A model generated the notes under the pieces. The model saw nothing but the letters and a program-made list of their open reading frames with translations. It had not been told where the DNA came from and searched no databases. Shown in pieces: positions 52,441 through 60,360 of a stretch of DNA of 64,000 nt. Position 1 is the first letter of the stretch. The number at the start of each line of letters is the position of its first letter. The position numbers were made by a program, and so were the translations under genes. Source of the DNA: Lachnospiraceae bacterium (GTDB lineage: Bacteria > Bacillota > Clostridia > Lachnospirales > Lachnospiraceae); assembly GCA_022792335.1 (NCBI GenBank), contig JAAWAV010000048.1, positions 1-64,000 of the forward strand, given 5' to 3'.

Positions 52441-52468
52441 AGTATAGCACAGAATTGCCTGTCCGCAA
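52441..52468 (-). promoter_or_regulatory. Promoter of ppdK
   Basis: Minus strand: -10 TATACT (52441-52446) with TG one base upstream (extended -10), weak -35 TTGCGG (52463-52468) at 16 nt. About 65 nt before the start codon. Confidence 0.6.
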
Positions 52469-52544
52469 ACCATTTTTTTGCCATTTTTTATAATTTTTGT
52501 ATATTTTCCGGTACAATATTTGGTAACTTTTCTCGTACTGACAA

Positions 52545-53429
52545 TCAGTTTTCCAGCATGTTCCGAATCGCTTTCAGTTCCTGTATGTCAAACTGATAAC
52601 TTTCATTGCAGAAATGACAGGACACTTCCGCCGTCTCGCCGGATGCGATCATCTCCTCAAGCTCCGTCTTTCCCACACTGATCAAGGCTTTTTTTACCCG
52701 CTCTTTGGAACAATTGCAGAAAAACCGGGTGGGAATCCGATCCAGAATCTCCAGTTCAAACTCCCCCAAAATATGAGAGAGTATTTCTTCCGGTCCCTCT
52801 CCCCCATCCAAAAGAGCCGTGATCGATCGTATCTCTCCCAATCGCTTTTCAAGCTGTCCGACGATCTCTTCCCCTGCCTCCGGCATGAGCTGGAGGATGA
52901 AGCCTCCTGCCTGGCGCACAGTATTTTCCCGGTTCATGAGCACTCCCAAAGCCACCGAGGAAGGAGTCTGCTCTGACAGTGCATAATAATAGGTAAGATC
53001 TTCCGCGATTTCTCCGCTTACCAGATTAATCTGTCCAGAATATGGTTCTTTTAAACCAATGTCCCGAATCACCGTCAAAGTCCCGTTCCCCACGGCTCCT
53101 GCCACGTCCAGTTTTCCATCTGCTCTGGCATGAAGAAGGACCTCGGGGTTTTGTACCGTCCCTTTTACATCTGCATGAGAATTTGCCGTAACGGTGATTC
53201 CTCCGATGGGGCCGTCTCCCTGGATCCGCAGCGTCAGCACATCTTTCTCTCCCTTCATCATAGCCCCCATCATGGCTCCCGCCGTCAGAAGCCGTCCCAG
53301 AGCAGCCGTCGCAACCGGGCTGGTATTGTGCCGCCGTCTCGCCTCTTCCACCAGATTTTTTGAAGTTATTGCAAACGCCCGGATAGCTCCTTCTGCTGCC
53401 GCCGCCCGGACGATATAGTCTCCGTTCAT
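52545..53429 (-). CDS. hslO: Hsp33 redox-regulated chaperone
   Basis: Cytoplasmic holdase activated by oxidation. N-terminal domain with NTSPVATAALGRLLTAGAMMG and the GDGPIGGITVTAN segment; C-terminal zinc site with the CxC...CxxC pattern (C238, C240, C271, C274). 294 residues, usual length. The start at 53429 follows GAAAGGAAAG; a longer frame to 53492 is not supported. It is the last gene of the MATE-methyltransferase-hslO run, and ppdK follows with its own promoter. Confidence 0.94.
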   Translation of the reverse strand: MNGDYIVRAAAAEGAIRAFAITSKNLVEEARRRHNTSPVATAALGRLLTAGAMMGAMMKGEKDVLTLRIQGDGPIGGITVTANSHADVKGTVQNPEVLLHARADGKLDVAGAVGNGTLTVIRDIGLKEPYSGQINLVSGEIAEDLTYYYALSEQTPSSVALGVLMNRENTVRQAGGFILQLMPEAGEEIVGQLEKRLGEIRSITALLDGGEGPEEILSHILGEFELEILDRIPTRFFCNCSKERVKKALISVGKTELEEMIASGETAEVSCHFCNESYQFDIQELKAIRNMLEN

Positions 53430-53488
53430 CTTTCCTTTCTCCTCTCTTTCTCTCTGATCATTTCTCATCTGTCGGCCTTTCGTTCCTT

Positions 53489-54250
53489 TCATTTTCCCTG
53501 TTCTCTCGCTACTACGTAGACTCGTTCGCTTGTCTCATTCGGTGCATTTTCCGTAAACGCGTCATAAAAAGCAACCCATTCCATCCCTGCTTCTGACAGG
53601 GCTTTCCGGATCTCTTCCAGGGAATAAGCCCGCTGGTAATGGAACTCCTCATATTTCCGGTAAAGCCCACTTTCCTCTTTTAAAAAAAGGGTCAATTCAT
53701 ATTCATTGAGTTTCTGCTCTCTATCATAATAGTTGTCCCATATAAAGCTCTGTTTTTCTCGATTCTCCGCAATGGTCCTTTCTCCCAGAATCTCTCTGTA
53801 TTTATATTCCGTATTCAGGTCGAAAATAAAAATCCCTCCGGGATTCAGATAATTATTGACCAGGCGAAATACCTGTACCAGCTCCTCATATTCTGTGATA
53901 TAATTCATGGAATCGCAGATGCTGACCATTGCCTCCACTGTGCCATAAAGCTCGAACTCCCGCATATCCTGTAGCAGATACAGAATATCCAGCCCGCTCT
54001 CCCTCCGCTTTTCCATGGCAATCCCCAGCATCTCTTCTGAATTGTCAATGCCTATCATATCATAACCGGCCCGGGATAGGCGTTCCGTCAGAGCGCCCGT
54101 ACCGCATCCAAGCTCTGCCACAAGCCCTTCCCTGCATCCATATGTTCTCAAAAGCCTTACCAGATACTCACACCATTCTTCATAGGGAACATTGTCCATA
54201 AATTCATCATATACTTTTGCAAAATCCGTATAGGCGTCTTTACACTCCAT
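53489..54250 (-). CDS. Class I SAM-dependent methyltransferase
   Basis: Rossmann-fold methyltransferase of unknown substrate. SAM motif I LVAELGCGTGALTERLS, acidic loop IGIDNSEEML, motif VSICDSMNYI and the post-motif GGIFIFDLNTEYKY. I place the start at 54250 (MECKDAYTDFAKVYDEFM), which matches how such proteins usually begin and has GGGAG 10 nt upstream. A GTG at 54373, overlapping the MATE stop (GTGA), would add 41 weakly conserved-looking residues and close the gap; it is a possible alternative. 59 nt before hslO. Confidence 0.83.
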   Translation of the reverse strand: MECKDAYTDFAKVYDEFMDNVPYEEWCEYLVRLLRTYGCREGLVAELGCGTGALTERLSRAGYDMIGIDNSEEMLGIAMEKRRESGLDILYLLQDMREFELYGTVEAMVSICDSMNYITEYEELVQVFRLVNNYLNPGGIFIFDLNTEYKYREILGERTIAENREKQSFIWDNYYDREQKLNEYELTLFLKEESGLYRKYEEFHYQRAYSLEEIRKALSEAGMEWVAFYDAFTENAPNETSERVYVVAREQGK

Positions 54251-54369
54251 CCGACTATCACTCCCTTCGGTTTTCCTGACACAGACGGCTTCGTACACAG
54301 AGACGACTTCCTCCACAGACTCTCCGCTTTTCTGCCCAGTCTTATCTCTAAAGAACTCTTCTTCCAGTA

Positions 54370-55725
54370 TCACAGTCCCTTTTCCTCAACCAGCCGTTTC
54401 TCTCTCCATTCTCCGGTAAAGTATCTTCTGAGGGATAAAAGGGCCGCCAGCGTCCAGGCCAACCCTGTAGTGATCCAGATTCCCCATACCCCCACTTTGG
54501 AATTACCGGTCAAAATCAGAGCCAATCCAATACGGCTCACTGCCTCTATGGCACTGTTTTTCATGGGATAGACGGTATCCCCGGCTCCGCTTAAGAAATG
54601 ATGGAGAATCTGTACCCCTCCCATAGACAGAAAAAATATCCCCGTAATCCGGATTCCTGCCGCTGCGAGATCCACCATCTTCTCATCATCAACTAAAAGT
54701 CCCATAAACATCTCTCCAAATATCCAGAAAAACGCTGCAAGACATAGGGACAGGATCAGTGTGATCTTCGCTGCCGAAGCCGCCCCTTTTTTCACCCGTT
54801 CCGTATTTCCCGCTCCGATATTCTGTCCGGTAAAAGCCGCCACCGCAGATCCGATCCCCAGATAAATATGACGAATCAGAGACTCCGTCTGGCTGGTAGC
54901 TGTAAAGGCGCCGATGGCCGTCACGCCGAAACTGTTGACAATCCACTGAAGCGCACTGCCGGAAGCATAGACAAAGATATTTTGCGCCCCTGCGGGAAGA
55001 GACAGACGGATGGTCTTTTTAAGCATCTGCTTATCCGGCCCTGGCTTTTGAAAAGCTTCTCTGAAATAGGAAATGGTCCAGAAAGCGTAAATCAGGCAGA
55101 GAATTGCCGCCACAGTCTGAGACAAGGTGCTCGCCAGGGCAGCGCCAAAGGCGCCCAGAGAAAACCGGACTACAAACAACAGATCCAGGCCGATATTCAG
55201 CACACTGGAAAATACCACGATAAGCATAGGTACTCTGGAATTGCCAAGCGCCCGAAGCACCTGAAAGGTAGAAAAACAGGCGGCAATGGAAATCTGTCCG
55301 GCCAGATAAACTTTCATATAAACAGACGCATCCTTCATAAGCTCCGGCGGCGTCCCCAGAAGGGTCAGAAGCGGCTCCGTAAGGATCAGAGCCAGAACCG
55401 TCATAAGCGCGGCTTCCGAAAGGACCACATAAGCTCCGTTTCGGATAGAACTGGTCACGCCCTCCTGATCTCCCGCCCCATAATGCTGCGCCACCAGAAT
55501 ACCGATTCCGGTCTGAGTCCCAATCGAAAGAGACATAAACATAAAAATCAGCGCTCCGGTAGCTCCCACCGCCGAAAACGCATCTGCTCCCACGTATCGT
55601 CCCACAATTGCCCGGTCTGCCAGCAGATAAAGCTGTTCTACCATATTTCCAATGATCGCAGGCGCCGCAAACCAAAGCAGCAGTCTCGTCGGACTGCCCT
55701 TTGTCATATCTGAAAGTCCCCTCAT
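54370..55725 (-). CDS. MATE-family multidrug/metabolite exporter
   Basis: Inner-membrane antiporter with 12 predicted helices, 451 residues. Family pattern: start GSPTRLLLWFAAPAIIGNMVEQLY, VGRYVGADAFSAVGATG, SIGTQTGIGILVAQHYGAG, and in the second half SLPAGAQNIFVYASG and GQNIGAGNTERVKKG. The start at 55725 has GGAGG 7 nt upstream. It leads the run with the methyltransferase and hslO and has a strong promoter. Substrate unknown. Confidence 0.93.
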   Translation of the reverse strand: MRGLSDMTKGSPTRLLLWFAAPAIIGNMVEQLYLLADRAIVGRYVGADAFSAVGATGALIFMFMSLSIGTQTGIGILVAQHYGAGDQEGVTSSIRNGAYVVLSEAALMTVLALILTEPLLTLLGTPPELMKDASVYMKVYLAGQISIAACFSTFQVLRALGNSRVPMLIVVFSSVLNIGLDLLFVVRFSLGAFGAALASTLSQTVAAILCLIYAFWTISYFREAFQKPGPDKQMLKKTIRLSLPAGAQNIFVYASGSALQWIVNSFGVTAIGAFTATSQTESLIRHIYLGIGSAVAAFTGQNIGAGNTERVKKGAASAAKITLILSLCLAAFFWIFGEMFMGLLVDDEKMVDLAAAGIRITGIFFLSMGGVQILHHFLSGAGDTVYPMKNSAIEAVSRIGLALILTGNSKVGVWGIWITTGLAWTLAALLSLRRYFTGEWREKRLVEEKGL

Positions 55726-55750
55726 CCTCTTTCCTCCCTTGTGTGGTACT

Positions 55751-55780
55751 ATTATAATACAGTTTCCTCCCCATTGACAA
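55751..55780 (-). promoter_or_regulatory. Promoter of the MATE-methyltransferase-hslO unit
   Basis: Minus strand: -35 TTGTCA (55775-55780), 18-nt spacer, -10 TATAAT (55751-55756). The transcript would start about 20 nt before the MATE start codon. Confidence 0.7.
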
Positions 55781-55831
55781 GAGCATCTCCTGGCAGAGAC
55801 CATGGGAAACGATTTAAAATAAAAAAATCAA

Positions 55832-55858
55832 AAAAGAAGGTATAAGCCTTCTCTTTCC
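55832..55858 (-). terminator. Intrinsic terminator of the P-type ATPase transcript
   Basis: Minus strand: AGAAGG-CTTATA-CCTTCT followed by TTTTTGATTTTTTT. About 215 nt after the ATPase stop. Confidence 0.65.
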
Positions 55859-55917
55859 GGGCATACTTAAGATAGTACCAAAGAAAAGAGAAATACTTAT
55901 CCTCCCCTTTTGATTAT

Positions 55918-55952
55918 CCCCTCACTGCCCATGTGGCGGTGGGGGGATTTTT
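55918..55952 (+). terminator. Orphan plus-strand intrinsic terminator
   Basis: 12-bp stem CCCCTCACTGCC / GGCGGTGGGGGG (G-T pairs included), 5-nt loop, then ATTTTTGTTTT. It is oriented for plus-strand transcription, yet no plus-strand gene precedes it. The remainder of 55781-56072 shows no gene. Confidence 0.7.
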
Positions 55953-56072
55953 GTTTTCAGGCGCTGCGCTCGCTCCTTTTTCGTTCCTTTTTCGCTGCTT
56001 TTTACACAGCCTGACAGCCAATCCGGAAAAAGCCGGCAGACCAAAGATAAAGAAACGGTGTTCTTATGTGCC

Positions 56073-58613
56073 CTAAAGGGTGTTTACCCTTGTCGGGCGG
56101 CGATACAAAATCCGAACGGAGTTTAATACGCAGAGCATCGCCACTCCTGTATCTGCAAAAACGGCCGCCCACATGGACGCAAATCCGCAAAGACCAAAAA
56201 TCATAACAATTGCTTTGATGAGCAGGGCAAACCCCACATTCTGCCAGGAAATCCTCCTGGTGCTCCTCGCAATCTGGACAGACTGGGGAATCGCGCTCAT
56301 CCCGGAAGTCATAAAGACCACGTCTGCCGCTTCGAGGGCCGCGTCCGCTCCGCTCCCCATGGCAGCTCCCACATCTGCTCCCGCCAATACTGGAGCATCG
56401 TTGATTCCGTCCCCCACATACATAACCGGACCATATTTTTTCCTAAGCTCTTTCAACTCGGAAACTTTTTCTTCTGGCAATAGTTTTGCCCTCACTTCGT
56501 CAAGACCGATTTCTCCGGCTACCGCATCTGCGCTTTCCTTTCTGTCTCCAGTCAGCATGGCTGTCGCCACATTCATTTTTTTCAGTCCGGCAATGGATTC
56601 TTTCGCATCCGCCTTGATGGTATCTGAGACTAGAATCTGTCCAATAGAAACGCCGTCCAGGGCGACATACACCTCTGACCCGAAGGTTCCGTTTTCTTCT
56701 GTCTCTACGGCAATTCCGAATTTATCCATCAAGGTTCTGTTCCCGCAAAGAATCTCTTTTCCATCCAGCACTGCCCGGATTCCATGACCGGCAATCTCTT
56801 CCATCTGCTCCGGTTCTGAGAGGGTCAGCTCCTCCTCTTTTGCTTTTGCCACAATGCTTACGGCAATGGGATGAGTGGAATGCTGTTCACAGCCGGCGCA
56901 AATCTTTAAGAGTTCTGTCGCTTCCACTGCTCCCGCTTTCGTCGGAGAAATTTTCTGTACAAGAAAGTTTCCTTCCGTAATGGTCCCGGTTTTATCCATG
57001 ATCACAGCCTTTATCTTGCTCATGGCTTCAATAGAAACGCCGCCTTTAAAGAGGATCCCTTCCCTGGATCCCGCCCCGATGCCGGAGAAAAACGCCAACG
57101 GAACGCTGAGTACCAGGGCGCAGGGGCAGCTCATAACCAGGAAAGAAAGGGCCGTATAAACCCAATAATCCCAATCTCCTGTTATTACGGAAGGGATTAT
57201 CGCCGTCGCCAGGGCAACTGCTACCACCACAGGTGTATATATTTTCGCAAATCTGGTAATAAACCGGTCAATTTGAGGCTTGCTGGCCGCTGCATTTTCC
57301 ACAGAATCCAGAATCCTGGTAACCATGGATTCTTCCAGTATTTTTTCCACACGGATTTTCAGTTGTCCGGAAGTATTCACGCACCCGGAAACCACATAGT
57401 CTCCCGTCTTTCTCAGAACCGGAACTGGTTCTCCGGTGATGGGCGAAGTGTCGATCCGGCTTTCTCCTTCTACAATTGTACCGTCCAAAGGAATCCTGTC
57501 GCCGGGACGTACCAGCAGAATGTCTCCCACCGCAGCCTCTTTTGCACCGATGACCAAAATCCCTTCTGAGGTTTCCAGATTGACAACCTCCGGCCGCAAA
57601 TCTACCGCTTCCATAATCTGACTGCGGCTCTTTGCCACCGCCTTTTCTTCAAAAAACTCACCGATCCTGTAAAATAGCATAACGCCTGCTGCTTCCGGAT
57701 AATCTCCAATGACGAAAGCGCCCAGGGTCGCGATGCTCATCAAGAAATTTTCATCAAATACATGGCCTTTTGTCAGATTACGGACAGCCGTCCACAGAAT
57801 CTTTGCTCCAAGGAGCCCGTAAGACAGAACATACACAGGAATCGTTACCATTGTGTCCACCCCGACGTGCTCCAGAATAATGCCGAGGATGAAACATACC
57901 GCTCCAGACAAAAGACTGGCCAGAGTCTTTGTCTCTTCCCGCCGATTCTCATCTTCCATTCGACTTTTTTCGGTAGATCCTGCCGTTTCCCGGACTTCTC
58001 CGTTTCTAATTTTTTTCTGTACGTCCTCTTTCCGCCCGCTTTTGTAAATCACTTTCACATCCGGTTCGATAGAAAGACAGATTTTCTCAATCTGAGGCAC
58101 CAGCCCTTCCGGATCTTTCGCCTCAATCCGAAGCTGTTTCGTCGCATAGGTGATTGTGGCAGAGATCACTCCCGGCAGATTTCCGATTTTCTCTTCCATC
58201 TTGGCAGCGCAATGGGCGCATCCAAGATTTTCCAGAATATATACATATTTTCTGCCCTGCCCTTTGGGCTTTTTTACTCCTTCCGTCCTTTGGTACTCAG
58301 GAGAATGGTCATGGGAATGGCCGCATCCACAGCCCTCTTCTCCACAGCCGGAAACATCGTGAGAATGCTTATGCTCGTGTTCGTGATCCTTATGATGGCA
58401 TCCATGTCCATGAACATGACCGCATCCACAGTCTTCCTCCTGACACTCAGAATGACTGTGTTCATGAGTTTCATGGGAATGAGCACGCTCCTGAGCTTCA
58501 TGAAAATGGCTGTGTTCGTGAGCTTCATGGGAATGACCATGTTCCTGAGCATGATGTCCGCCACACCCGCACATTTCCGGCTCCTGTTCCAAAAACTGCG
58601 TTGAATCTTTCAT
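56073..58613 (-). CDS. Zn/Cd/Pb-exporting P1B-type ATPase with His-rich N terminus
   Basis: Heavy-metal efflux pump of 846 residues. Residues 1-103 hold 27 His and about 9 Cys in H-E-x-H repeats. An HMA domain follows (about 120-190, C132/C135 in GCAHC). The pump core has the P1B CPC motif (SCPCALVLS, typical of Zn/Cd/Pb types), phosphorylated Asp in MDKTGTITEG, the THP motif (QHSTHPIAVS) and GDGINDAPVLAGADVG. The start at 58613 is set by ATAGGAGG 6 nt upstream. Controlled by a promoter with an ArsR/SmtB-type palindrome; no arsR gene is in the window. Call as ZntA/CadA-like. Confidence 0.93.
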   Translation of the reverse strand: MKDSTQFLEQEPEMCGCGGHHAQEHGHSHEAHEHSHFHEAQERAHSHETHEHSHSECQEEDCGCGHVHGHGCHHKDHEHEHKHSHDVSGCGEEGCGCGHSHDHSPEYQRTEGVKKPKGQGRKYVYILENLGCAHCAAKMEEKIGNLPGVISATITYATKQLRIEAKDPEGLVPQIEKICLSIEPDVKVIYKSGRKEDVQKKIRNGEVRETAGSTEKSRMEDENRREETKTLASLLSGAVCFILGIILEHVGVDTMVTIPVYVLSYGLLGAKILWTAVRNLTKGHVFDENFLMSIATLGAFVIGDYPEAAGVMLFYRIGEFFEEKAVAKSRSQIMEAVDLRPEVVNLETSEGILVIGAKEAAVGDILLVRPGDRIPLDGTIVEGESRIDTSPITGEPVPVLRKTGDYVVSGCVNTSGQLKIRVEKILEESMVTRILDSVENAAASKPQIDRFITRFAKIYTPVVVAVALATAIIPSVITGDWDYWVYTALSFLVMSCPCALVLSVPLAFFSGIGAGSREGILFKGGVSIEAMSKIKAVIMDKTGTITEGNFLVQKISPTKAGAVEATELLKICAGCEQHSTHPIAVSIVAKAKEEELTLSEPEQMEEIAGHGIRAVLDGKEILCGNRTLMDKFGIAVETEENGTFGSEVYVALDGVSIGQILVSDTIKADAKESIAGLKKMNVATAMLTGDRKESADAVAGEIGLDEVRAKLLPEEKVSELKELRKKYGPVMYVGDGINDAPVLAGADVGAAMGSGADAALEAADVVFMTSGMSAIPQSVQIARSTRRISWQNVGFALLIKAIVMIFGLCGFASMWAAVFADTGVAMLCVLNSVRILYRRPTRVNTL
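58340..58560 (-). repeat. Coding repeats of the His-rich metal-binding tail
   Basis: Imperfect 18-30 bp repeats (plus-strand theme GAGCTTCATGGGAATG and relatives) encoding H-S-H-E-x-H-E-H-S-H units. Copy number may vary between strains. Confidence 0.65.
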
Positions 58614-58690
58614 AACAATCCTCCTATCCTGTATCTTTACATCTGCCTTTACTCGACTTTCTCGCCAGATGTCCATTTGTCTTTTTCCAT

Positions 58691-58712
58691 CATATGAATA
58701 ACTGTTCATATG
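58691..58712. promoter_or_regulatory. ArsR/SmtB-type metal-responsive operator
   Basis: Perfect inverted repeat CATATGAA-TAACTG-TTCATATG. This is the ATATGAAcA...TTCATAT pattern known for CadC/CzrA/SmtB-class zinc and cadmium repressors. It lies just downstream of the -10 of the ATPase promoter. Confidence 0.75.
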
Positions 58713-58715
58713 TTT

Positions 58716-58744
58716 ATTTAAGCACTTTTTATGAGGATTGTCAA
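58716..58744 (-). promoter_or_regulatory. Promoter of the metal ATPase
   Basis: Minus strand: -35 TTGACA (58739-58744), 17-nt spacer, -10 TTAAAT (58716-58721). The operator begins 4 nt downstream, over the transcription start. Confidence 0.7.
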
Positions 58745-58760
58745 GGCCCATTTTTTCGTC

Positions 58761-58919
58761 TTATTTCCGCAGCCAGGCCGTTCGTCTGCCAATATGTTGT
58801 TTGGTTCTGTTTAAAGGCTGTGCATTTTTCTTGTTTTTGTCCTCCTCCTTCCTTTTTTCATCACATTCCTCATCTATTTCATAGACAGAATCTTCATCGA
58901 TAATAAGCCTGGTTTTCAT
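58761..58919 (-). CDS. Small charged protein, 52 residues, unknown
   Basis: Complete short frame MKTRLIIDEDSVYEIDEECD... ending in HIGRRTAWLRK, with AAGGAGG 4-5 nt before the ATG (58919). It has an acidic first half and a basic Lys/Arg-rich second half, no membrane segment and no metal-site pattern beyond one Cys. The strong ribosome binding site and sensible codon use argue for a real gene. It lies between the metal ATPase promoter and the divergent unknown pair. Function unknown; I have the impression that similar short proteins occur in related Lachnospiraceae, but cannot check. Confidence 0.7.
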   Translation of the reverse strand: MKTRLIIDEDSVYEIDEECDEKRKEEDKNKKNAQPLNRTKQHIGRRTAWLRK

Positions 58920-59056
58920 AAGTCCTCCTTACAAAACGAATACCCTTGCTTCTATATCTTATGTATCCGTTTCTGTTTCGGCTCCTTCCGTCTTTCCATA
59001 CATACCTCTACGTCCTCTCGCATATGTTAAACAGATAATATCTATGAGGTGTCATT

Positions 59057-59767
59057 TTGGAGCAAAAGGATTTGAAGGCTACTGAATTGGACAAAATGAC
59101 TTGCAGCTATGATCTTCAGATGCTGAAAGCCGCCCTCTCTTATTTTCCTCCTCAGCCGAAGCGGCTTCTGTCCATTTTTGTTAAAGTACAGGAACTTAAA
59201 AATACCTTCCGCCTGATTTCTTCCCCTGAAAATATCAGCTCTCTCAATATCTGTTCCACTCCGGAGGGGGTCCCGAAACAGGGCTTTTTTGATATCTGGA
59301 ATGAAATTAAAGATTACGGGGGACCGGAACAGCAGAAAATGTTTGAGCGATTAAACCAGATAATACAGATTTCCAGTATGTACGAGCAGATGAGTCAGGC
59401 GCAGACCACAGGAGAACCTGTCTATTCGGAGACACATGCTTCCTCCTTTACGCCTTTCCGGGCCAAACAGGCAGAAACAGAACCTTCCGGAATCAAACCG
59501 GCCCCGCAAAACGAGCAGGACGAATCTGCTTCCGATCTGGCGGCCGCCAGCCTGTCTGAAAGTCTTGCTGAACCTTCTACACAGGCTGTTGCCTCCAGTC
59601 CTGTCTCGCCCTCCGCTCATGCCTCTTCCTCTGTCCTAGAATCTCCCGGAAAATCCGATTTCCGAACTTATATTCGAAGTTCTCTCAGTCCGGAAAATCA
59701 AGCGCTCTTTGATTCTTACAGCGCCATGTTCCACTCATCAGGTACCTTTTCAGGAAAGGAGATTTAA
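59057..59767 (+). CDS. Unknown helical protein, first of a related pair
   Basis: 236 residues, TTG start with GAGG 7 nt upstream; the first in-frame ATG (residue 14) has no ribosome binding site. The N-terminal helical domain (about 15-120) contains LQMLKAALSYFPPQPKRLLS and YGGPEQQKMFERLNQIIQIS. A Ser/Ala/Pro-rich linker (about 125-205) follows, and the C terminus ends with SSLSPENQALFDSYSAMF. The P-E-x-Q block thus appears twice and again in the next gene (SPEEQSRIDMIRKMADML). No known domain recognised, no signal peptide. The next gene begins 5 nt after the stop, so they form an operon. Confidence 0.7.
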   Translation: MEQKDLKATELDKMTCSYDLQMLKAALSYFPPQPKRLLSIFVKVQELKNTFRLISSPENISSLNICSTPEGVPKQGFFDIWNEIKDYGGPEQQKMFERLNQIIQISSMYEQMSQAQTTGEPVYSETHASSFTPFRAKQAETEPSGIKPAPQNEQDESASDLAAASLSESLAEPSTQAVASSPVSPSAHASSSVLESPGKSDFRTYIRSSLSPENQALFDSYSAMFHSSGTFSGKEI

Positions 59768-59772
59768 AAAAT

Positions 59773-60318
59773 ATGAATAACTACCATAACCCTTACAGAA
59801 ATCCATATCCCGGACAAAATATGAAGTATGGAACTGCTCCCTCCGATAGTCCTTCTGAAAACCGGCAGCAAGATTTCGCCCAGTCTGATACTAACTCTGG
59901 TTTTCAGACGCAAAATACCGCTCCTCATAGCCAGGAAAGCTCCAATCAGGGAAATTCTGGCCAAGGAACTTTCAGCCAGGGGAACGCTACTCAGGGAAGC
60001 GCCGGCCAGGGAAATACCTCTCAGACAGGTTCCGGATGGAGCAATTCCAGCTGGAAAGATGATCCTTCGCTAAAAAACATGGATCTGAAAAAACTGGCCT
60101 TTTTGTCAGAGCTGGTTGCCGAATCCGGTAGCAAACCTTTGGACGCGCTTCTTCCATTTTTAATCTCCGCCAACAAAAATGCTAATTCTATGGGACTTCA
60201 GTTTAATGATGCGGAAACCAGCCTGTTGCTGGAAGTGTTGAAAAAACATATGAGTCCGGAAGAGCAATCCCGTATCGATATGATTCGGAAAATGGCTGAC
60301 ATGCTCGGAAAAAAATAA
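59773..60318 (+). CDS. Unknown protein with Gly/Gln/Ser/Asn-rich N terminus, second of the pair
   Basis: 181 residues. The first half (about 1-95) is low complexity and prion-like, with repeats of the form Q-G-N-x-x-Q-G (GNSGQGTFSQGNATQGSAGQ). The second half (about 100-181) is helical: DLKKLAFLSELVAESGSKPL, LLPFLISANKNANSMG and the closing SPEEQSRIDMIRKMADMLGKK, which resembles blocks in the upstream protein. AAAGGAG lies before the ATG. No signal peptide, so probably cytoplasmic. Spore or stress roles are possible for such proteins, but nothing here proves it. Confidence 0.72.
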   Translation: MNNYHNPYRNPYPGQNMKYGTAPSDSPSENRQQDFAQSDTNSGFQTQNTAPHSQESSNQGNSGQGTFSQGNATQGSAGQGNTSQTGSGWSNSSWKDDPSLKNMDLKKLAFLSELVAESGSKPLDALLPFLISANKNANSMGLQFNDAETSLLLEVLKKHMSPEEQSRIDMIRKMADMLGKK

Positions 60319-60360
60319 AGAGGAGAAACAAACCAGGAAAATTCCTTTTTCCATTTCTTT

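Noticed and set aside
58960-59040. A 23-codon frame upstream of the 52-residue gene (minus strand)
   Set aside because: Poorly spaced ribosome binding site and no sign of conservation visible; could be a leader peptide but cannot be supported.
60330-60360. AGGAAAATTCCT palindrome with T-rich flanks between convergent genes
   Set aside because: The stem is too short and its loop too tight to call a terminator with confidence.
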